Source of the DNA: Solibacillus faecavium
GTDB taxonomy: Bacteria; Bacillota; Bacilli; Bacillales_A; Planococcaceae
Direction: 5' to 3'
Assembly: GCF_014836905.1 (NCBI RefSeq)
Contig: NZ_JACSPZ010000007.1
Location: forward strand, 1-64,000
DNA: 64,000 nucleotides
Position 1 is the first letter of the stretch. Each line of letters starts with the position of its first letter. The notes under the pieces were generated by a model. The model was not told the origin of the DNA. It did no database searches and saw only the letters and a list, made by a program, of their open reading frames with translations. The translations under genes were made by a program, and so were the position numbers. Positions 59,290 to 64,000 of this stretch are shown here, piece by piece.

Positions 59290-60834
59290 ATGATTGAATA
59301 CAAACACGAACCATTTACAGATTTCTCGGTAGAAGAAAACAAGCAAGCTTACTTAGATGCCTTAAAAAAGGTAGAGTCACAGCTTGGTGCAGACTATCCA
59401 TTAATTATTGGTGGCGAACGCATTACTACAGAAGATAAAATTGTATCATATAATCCTGCGAAGAAAACGGAAGTCATTGGATCGGTATCAAAGGCATCCA
59501 AGGAATTAGCGGAAAAAGCAATGCAAGAAGCAGATCAAGCATTTAAATGTTGGAAAAAAGTAAAACCTGAAATTCGCGCAGATGTATTATTTAAAGCGGC
59601 AACTATTATCCGACGACGCAAGCATGAATTTTCTGCTTGGTTAACAAAAGAAGCAGGTAAGCCTTGGAATGAAGCGGATGCAGATACTGCAGAAGCAATC
59701 GATTTCCTAGAATACTATGGTCGCCAAATGCTAGAAATGAAAGACGGTCGCAAAGTAGAAAGCCGTCCAAATGAATACAACCGTTACGACTATATTCCAC
59801 TAGGTATCGGAATTGTCATTTCACCATGGAACTTCCCGTTCGCAATTATGGCTGGTACAACGGTGGCTGCTGTTGTAACAGGAAACACAGTATTATTAAA
59901 ACCAGCCTCAACTACACCGGTCGTTGCGTATAAATTTATTGAAGTGCTTGAAGAAGCAGGCTTGCCAAAAGGTGTCGTAAACTTCGTACCTGGAAGCGGT
60001 GCAGAAGTTGGCGACTATTTAGTGGACCATCCGAAAACACGTTTCATTAGTTTCACAGGTTCACGTGATGTCGGCTTACGAATTAACGAGCGCGCGTCTA
60101 AATTAAGCCCAGGTCAAATGTGGATTAAACGTGTTATCGCCGAAATGGGCGGTAAAGATACAATTGTTGTCGACAAAGATGCTGATTTAGAATTAGCGGC
60201 GCAATCAATTGTGAAATCAGCATTCGGTTTCTCAGGCCAGAAATGTTCTGCATGTTCTCGCGTTGTCATAGTAAAGGATGTATATGATCAAGTCGTAAAC
60301 CGTGTAGAAGAATTAACGAATGCCTTAACAATCGGTGATCCGTCAGATAATGCAAACTTTATGGCGACAGTTATCGATTCAGCTGCATTCAAGAAAATCA
60401 GTGAATATATTGAAATCGGAAAAACAGAAGGTCGTTTAGTAGCAGGTGGTACGGCAGACGATTCAGTAGGTTATTTCGTTCACCCAACAGTATTTGCTGA
60501 TGTGGATCCAGAAGCAAGAATTATGAAAGAAGAAATTTTTGGTCCGGTTGTTGCAATTACAAAAGCAGAAACATTTGAAGAAGCAATTGATATCGCAAAC
60601 AATACGGAATACGGTCTAACAGGTGCTGTTATTACAAATGACCGCATGCATTTAGAATATGCCCGCGAGGAATTCCATGTTGGAAACCTTTACTTTAACC
60701 GTGGCTGTACAGGTGCAATCGTTGGGTACCAACCATTTGGCGGCTTCAACATGTCAGGTACTGACTCAAAAGCAGGCGGCCCGGATTATTTAACATTGCA
60801 CATGCAAGCAAAGACAACATCAGAAGCATTCTAA
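59290..60834 (+). CDS. pruA: L-glutamate gamma-semialdehyde (P5C) dehydrogenase
   Basis: The 514-residue aldehyde dehydrogenase oxidises P5C to glutamate, the second step of proline breakdown. NFPFAIMAG, the catalytic glutamate in [13 protein letters not shown] and the catalytic cysteine in [13 protein letters not shown] are present; the length is typical of the RocA/PruA group. SD TCGGAGG precedes the ATG. Confidence 0.96.
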   Translation: MIEYKHEPFTDFSVEENKQAYLDALKKVESQLGADYPLIIGGERITTEDKIVSYNPAKKTEVIGSVSKASKELAEKAMQEADQAFKCWKKVKPEIRADVLFKAATIIRRRKHEFSAWLTKEAGKPWNEADADTAEAIDFLEYYGRQMLEMKDGRKVESRPNEYNRYDYIPLGIGIVISPWNFPFAIMAGTTVAAVVTGNTVLLKPASTTPVVAYKFIEVLEEAGLPKGVVNFVPGSGAEVGDYLVDHPKTRFISFTGSRDVGLRINERASKLSPGQMWIKRVIAEMGGKDTIVVDKDADLELAAQSIVKSAFGFSGQKCSACSRVVIVKDVYDQVVNRVEELTNALTIGDPSDNANFMATVIDSAAFKKISEYIEIGKTEGRLVAGGTADDSVGYFVHPTVFADVDPEARIMKEEIFGPVVAITKAETFEEAIDIANNTEYGLTGAVITNDRMHLEYAREEFHVGNLYFNRGCTGAIVGYQPFGGFNMSGTDSKAGGPDYLTLHMQAKTTSEAF

Positions 60835-60876
60835 TTAAATTGGTTAGTTAGTGGAAATTCCCTTATAATATAGTAA

Positions 60877-60911
60877 GAACGCCTTCACAATTGCCTCGTG
60901 AAGGCGTTTAT
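60877..60911 (+). terminator. Terminator after pruA
   Basis: AACGCCTTCAC and GTGAAGGCGTT pair around AATTGCCTC, then TT. Confidence 0.88.
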
Positions 60912-61007
60912 TGTATAGAATAATTTCTTTTATACTGATTCATAAAACTTTCTTTTTATTATAAAAAAAGGCAGAATAAGAGTAATTATCGGAAAGGTGG
61001 TTTATTA

Positions 61008-61565
61008 ATGAAAACAGAACAGCAATATTTTGAAGAAAGTATTTCGATGAAAGATTATATGAATGAAATGTCCCAGTTAAAAGAACAGAGCTTTATGATT
61101 TATGACAGCTTTGTACTACCAGGAGATACAGATTTTATTGAGAAGGTGAAAAATGCTAACCTCCATATATTAGCGATAACGGAAGACTGGTGCGGGGATG
61201 CTATGATTAACAACCCAATCATTCGCAAAGTGGCAGAAGCCGCAAATATAGATATCCGCACAGCTTTACGTGATGCTGATACAGATTTAATTGACCGCTA
61301 TTTAACAAATGGTGGACGTGCTATTCCAATGTATTTAATTTTAAATGAATCCGGGGAAGTGATTACAACTTGGGGGCCACGTGCACCACAATTGCAACAG
61401 CTTGTAATGGATATGCGTGCAACTTTGCCGGAGAAGGAAGATCCAACATTTGAAGATGCACAAAAAGACTTATACGAAAACATGCGCAAACAATATGTAG
61501 AAAACTCACAGCTTTGGAGCTATGTGTACGAAGATTTCAAAAAGAAAGTAAATACAGTTTTATAA
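61008..61565 (+). CDS. Thioredoxin-family protein with a WCGDA active site
   Basis: The 185-residue protein has a thioredoxin-like fold. The active-site segment is ITEDWCGDAMINNP, and the cis-proline region is RAIPMYLILNESGE. The second cysteine of the CxxC motif is alanine, so ordinary disulfide exchange is unlikely; similar WCGDA proteins occur in Bacillales. There is no signal peptide. SD GGAAAGGTGG precedes the ATG. Substrate unknown. Confidence 0.87.
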   Translation: MKTEQQYFEESISMKDYMNEMSQLKEQSFMIYDSFVLPGDTDFIEKVKNANLHILAITEDWCGDAMINNPIIRKVAEAANIDIRTALRDADTDLIDRYLTNGGRAIPMYLILNESGEVITTWGPRAPQLQQLVMDMRATLPEKEDPTFEDAQKDLYENMRKQYVENSQLWSYVYEDFKKKVNTVL

Positions 61566-61583
61566 TATCTCTGTGTTAAAAGG

Positions 61584-61619
61584 GAGTTCTTACTATATAA
61601 TTATAGTAGGAACTTTTTT
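61584..61619 (+). terminator. Terminator after the thioredoxin-like gene
   Basis: AGTTC-TACTATA and TAGTA-GAACT pair around a short AT loop and end in TTTTTT. Confidence 0.82.
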
Positions 61620-61733
61620 CTATTTTAAACGTATTATTGAAGAGATAAGCGAATAACTATGGTTGCTTTTGTAAAACATTGAGAAGTATACTTTGAACAG
61701 AATGAAAATTAAATTAATCAGGATGAGATCAAA

Positions 61734-62645
61734 ATGAGAAGAGCAAGAATTATATATAACCCAACTTCTGGTAGAGAGGCATTTAAAAAGCACCTCCCTG
61801 AAGTATTAGAAAAATTAGAGATAGCGGGCTACGAAACTTCCTGTCATGCGACAACTTGTGAAGGGGATGCCAGAGAAGCTGCATTAGAGGCAGTACGCCG
61901 TGAATTTGACGTAGTAATTGCAGTGGGTGGAGATGGAACATTAAATGAGGTAGTGGCAGGTATTAGCCAATGCGATAAACGTCCAAAGCTTGGATTAATA
62001 CCAATGGGGACGACCAATGACTTTGCACGTGCGGTCCATATACCGCGAAATGTAGAAGATGCGCTCGATATTATAATTGCCGGGGATACTATCCCAGTCG
62101 ATGTCGGTATTTTAAATGAGGACCGCTATTTCATTAATATTGCGGCAGGTGGTCGTATTACCGAACTGACTTATGAAGTACCGAGTAAAATGAAGACACT
62201 GCTTGGACAAATGGCTTATTATTTAAAAGCAATTGAAATGATTCCTTCAATTAAGGCTACACATATGAGAATTGAAATGGATGAAGAAGTGTTTGAAGGA
62301 AATGCCATGATGTTCTTATGCGGACTAACGAATTCAGTTGGCGGGTTTGAGAAAATTGCCCCAGATGCATCAATCAATGATGGTCTGTTTACAGTAATGA
62401 TTTTAAAGGAATGCAATATTGCAGATTTCATACGAATTGCATCGCTTGCTTTACGCGGTGAACATTTATCGGACGAGCGTCTCATCTACCGAAAAGCGAG
62501 TCGGGTTTCCGTAACTTCTGAACAGGAAGTCCACTTGAATTTAGATGGAGAGTACGGCGGAGATGCACCTGCAAAATTCCAAAACTTAAAACGTCATATT
62601 GAAGTATTTGCGCCAATAGATGATTTACGGGAAATCGATAAATAA
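61734..62645 (+). CDS. dgkB: Diacylglycerol kinase DgkB
   Basis: The 303-residue soluble lipid kinase returns diacylglycerol from lipoteichoic acid synthesis to phosphatidic acid. The N-terminal NAD/sphingosine-kinase-like domain shows IIYNPTSGRE, VIAVGGDGTLNEVVAGI and PMGTTNDFARAVHIPRN. DGLFTVMILKECN and NLDGEYGGDAPAKF mark the C-terminal domain. The position downstream of gatCAB matches Bacillus. Its SD (AGGATGAG) is weak. Confidence 0.94.
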   Translation: MRRARIIYNPTSGREAFKKHLPEVLEKLEIAGYETSCHATTCEGDAREAALEAVRREFDVVIAVGGDGTLNEVVAGISQCDKRPKLGLIPMGTTNDFARAVHIPRNVEDALDIIIAGDTIPVDVGILNEDRYFINIAAGGRITELTYEVPSKMKTLLGQMAYYLKAIEMIPSIKATHMRIEMDEEVFEGNAMMFLCGLTNSVGGFEKIAPDASINDGLFTVMILKECNIADFIRIASLALRGEHLSDERLIYRKASRVSVTSEQEVHLNLDGEYGGDAPAKFQNLKRHIEVFAPIDDLREIDK

Positions 62646-62663
62646 AGAGAACTAATTTAGCCA

Positions 62664-62704
62664 AACTTACAAGGATGTGTAAAATACCCTTGTAAGTTTT
62701 TTTA
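62664..62704 (+). terminator. Terminator after dgkB
   Basis: AACTTACAAGG and CCTTGTAAGTT form an 11-bp stem around a 13-base loop, then seven T. Confidence 0.9.
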
Positions 62705-62744
62705 TGTTGTTTAGTTGTTATAATTACCTGTCCCTAATAAAAAA

Positions 62745-62787
62745 TAACCCTTCTCTTAACAGCTTACACCGTTAGGAGAAGGGCTTC
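62745..62787 (-). terminator. Terminator after the chemoreceptor gene
   Basis: On the minus strand GCCCTTCTCCTAAC and GTTAAGAGAAGGGT pair around a 10-base loop and are followed by a TATTTTTTATT tail. Confidence 0.88.
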
Positions 62788-62789
62788 TA

Positions 62790-64000
62790 TTATAGTTTAA
62801 ATTTATCCATGCTGTGCTGCAACTGTGTAGCCTGTTCTGCTAACTGTTTTGATAGCTCTTCCATTTGTAAAACGACCTCTGCTTGAAGTTTAGTAGCATT
62901 TGCTACTTGTTCAACATTAGCGGTTGTTTTTTCAGCACCCTGAGAAATTTCTACCACCGATGCGGATACCTCCTCTGAGCTTGCGGAAATTTGTTGCGAT
63001 GTCGCAGAAATATGTTCTACACGAGCTGACATCGAATGAATATTATTTGTAATTGAATGGAATGCCTGACCAGCACGATCAATAACGATGACACCATCAT
63101 TCGCACAGTGAAGGCTATTTTCTACTGCTTCACTCATATTTTGGGTATTGAATTGAATGTTCTCAATTAAACCGGCTATACTACTAGCGGAATTTTTGGA
63201 TTGCTCAGCAAGCTTTCTTACCTCATCTGCCACCACCGCAAAACCTTTACCATGCTCGCCAGCTCTTGCTGCTTCAATTGCTGCATTTAGTGCGAGTAAA
63301 TTCGTCTGGTCAGCAATATTAGTAATCGCATTCGTAATTGTACTAATTTGGTCGGATTGTTCGATTAGTACATTGGAAAGCTTTGAAATGGATTGAGTAG
63401 ATTCATATACTGTTTCCATTTGCTGTGTCGCTTCGTCAATAATTTTCACACCATCAGAGGCTGCCTGTGCTAAAGCGACAGAACCACTATGAAGGTCTTG
63501 AGTAGCTGAAGCAATGGAATTAATACCTTGGGAAGTTTCATCAACTGCGAGTGCACTTTCGCTTGCCCCAACTGTCATCGTTTCCGCTGTCTTAGCCGTA
63601 TGTGTAATCAGCTTATTAATTTGTGCTGTTTCTGATGAAATACTATGACTATTTTTCATTAGGGCATCAGCAGAAGTACTAAGTTTATCGGAATTATGCT
63701 GAATGCTCACTAATAGCTCTTCGAAATTACGCTGTAACAATATAAAGGCTTGTGAAAGCATTCCGAGTTCATCTTTTGTTTGAATAGATTTATGAGTAAC
63801 TTTTAGGTTGCCGTTTGCGATTTCCTCTATATCTTTTGTAATAACTTGAAGAGGGAATGTGATGCCGCGTTTTATATACACCATATAAATTGTAATTACT
63901 ACAATTGTTATAAATATAAAAATAACTGACAAAATAGTCGAAAGAGAAATCAAATTTTGAGTACCGTCCACCATTTTATCTAATTCAGCTTCTTCAATTT
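62790..64000 (-). CDS. Methyl-accepting chemotaxis protein, C-terminal part (5' end outside window)
   Basis: The visible 403 codons run to the window edge without a stop, so the ATG at 63974 is internal and the N-terminal sensor is missing. A transmembrane helix ([26 protein letters not shown]) and a HAMP domain ([24 protein letters not shown]) come first. The long coiled-coil signalling domain follows, with the invariant tip ([40 protein letters not shown]). It signals to CheA. The ligand cannot be told from this part. Confidence 0.95.
   Translation of the reverse strand, partial: IEEAELDKMVDGTQNLISLSTILSVIFIFITIVVITIYMVYIKRGITFPLQVITKDIEEIANGNLKVTHKSIQTKDELGMLSQAFILLQRNFEELLVSIQHNSDKLSTSADALMKNSHSISSETAQINKLITHTAKTAETMTVGASESALAVDETSQGINSIASATQDLHSGSVALAQAASDGVKIIDEATQQMETVYESTQSISKLSNVLIEQSDQISTITNAITNIADQTNLLALNAAIEAARAGEHGKGFAVVADEVRKLAEQSKNSASSIAGLIENIQFNTQNMSEAVENSLHCANDGVIVIDRAGQAFHSITNNIHSMSARVEHISATSQQISASSEEVSASVVEISQGAEKTTANVEQVANATKLQAEVVLQMEELSKQLAEQATQLQHSMDKFKL

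Overview
The window looks like a chromosomal segment of a low-GC Gram-positive bacterium of the Bacillales, most likely a Planococcaceae member close to Solibacillus or Lysinibacillus. This is inference from three things: consensus SD sites and AT-rich spacers, the order rrn, pur operon, yerA-yerB-yerC-pcrB-pcrA-ligA-camS, gatCAB, dgkB (the Bacillus subtilis order with insertions), and a GC-rich intergenic repeat that I recall from related genomes.

Layout. 1-404 is the end of an rRNA operon (23S 3' end, 5S, terminator). 980-4148 is a two-component system with a translationally coupled lipoprotein. 4404-18177 is yebG and the de novo purine pathway: a PurBox pair, a sigma-A promoter and a guanine riboswitch lead into purEKBCSQLFMNH. 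purD follows after a 512-base gap. That gap holds a promoter, five hairpins with nearly the same apical loop, an intrinsic terminator and a degenerate repeat. 18243-31754 is the conserved housekeeping block (YgaP-like protein, yerA, yerB, yerC, pcrB, pcrA, ligA, camS, gatCAB).

31755-53513 is the accessory part. It starts with intergenic repeats, nagA, a GNAT gene and a strongly structured intergenic region. Then comes a sugar-type catabolic island: ABC binding protein and two permeases, three Gfo/Idh/MocA dehydrogenases, an epimerase-like protein, a DapA/NanA-like aldolase, a zinc-type alcohol dehydrogenase, a glycoside-hydrolase-like protein, an FAD oxidoreductase, a double GNAT and a ROK protein. 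A divergent GGDEF-like/winged-helix regulator sits inside it and an MsmK-type ATPase lies at its end. The parts fit uptake of an oligosaccharide or modified sugar followed by oxidation and aldol cleavage, but the substrate cannot be read from sequence.

53589-60834 carries a PucR-type regulator, a YbjQ protein and a proline-use cluster (putP, putB, a degenerate NtrC-like regulator, pruA). 61008-64000 has a thioredoxin-like protein, dgkB and the C-terminal part of a chemoreceptor cut by the window edge.

The observation I rate most likely to be new is the five-hairpin RNA between purH and purD. Next come the catabolic island, the structured region at 34381-34597 and the shared TGCA-N9-TGCA sites of the proline genes.
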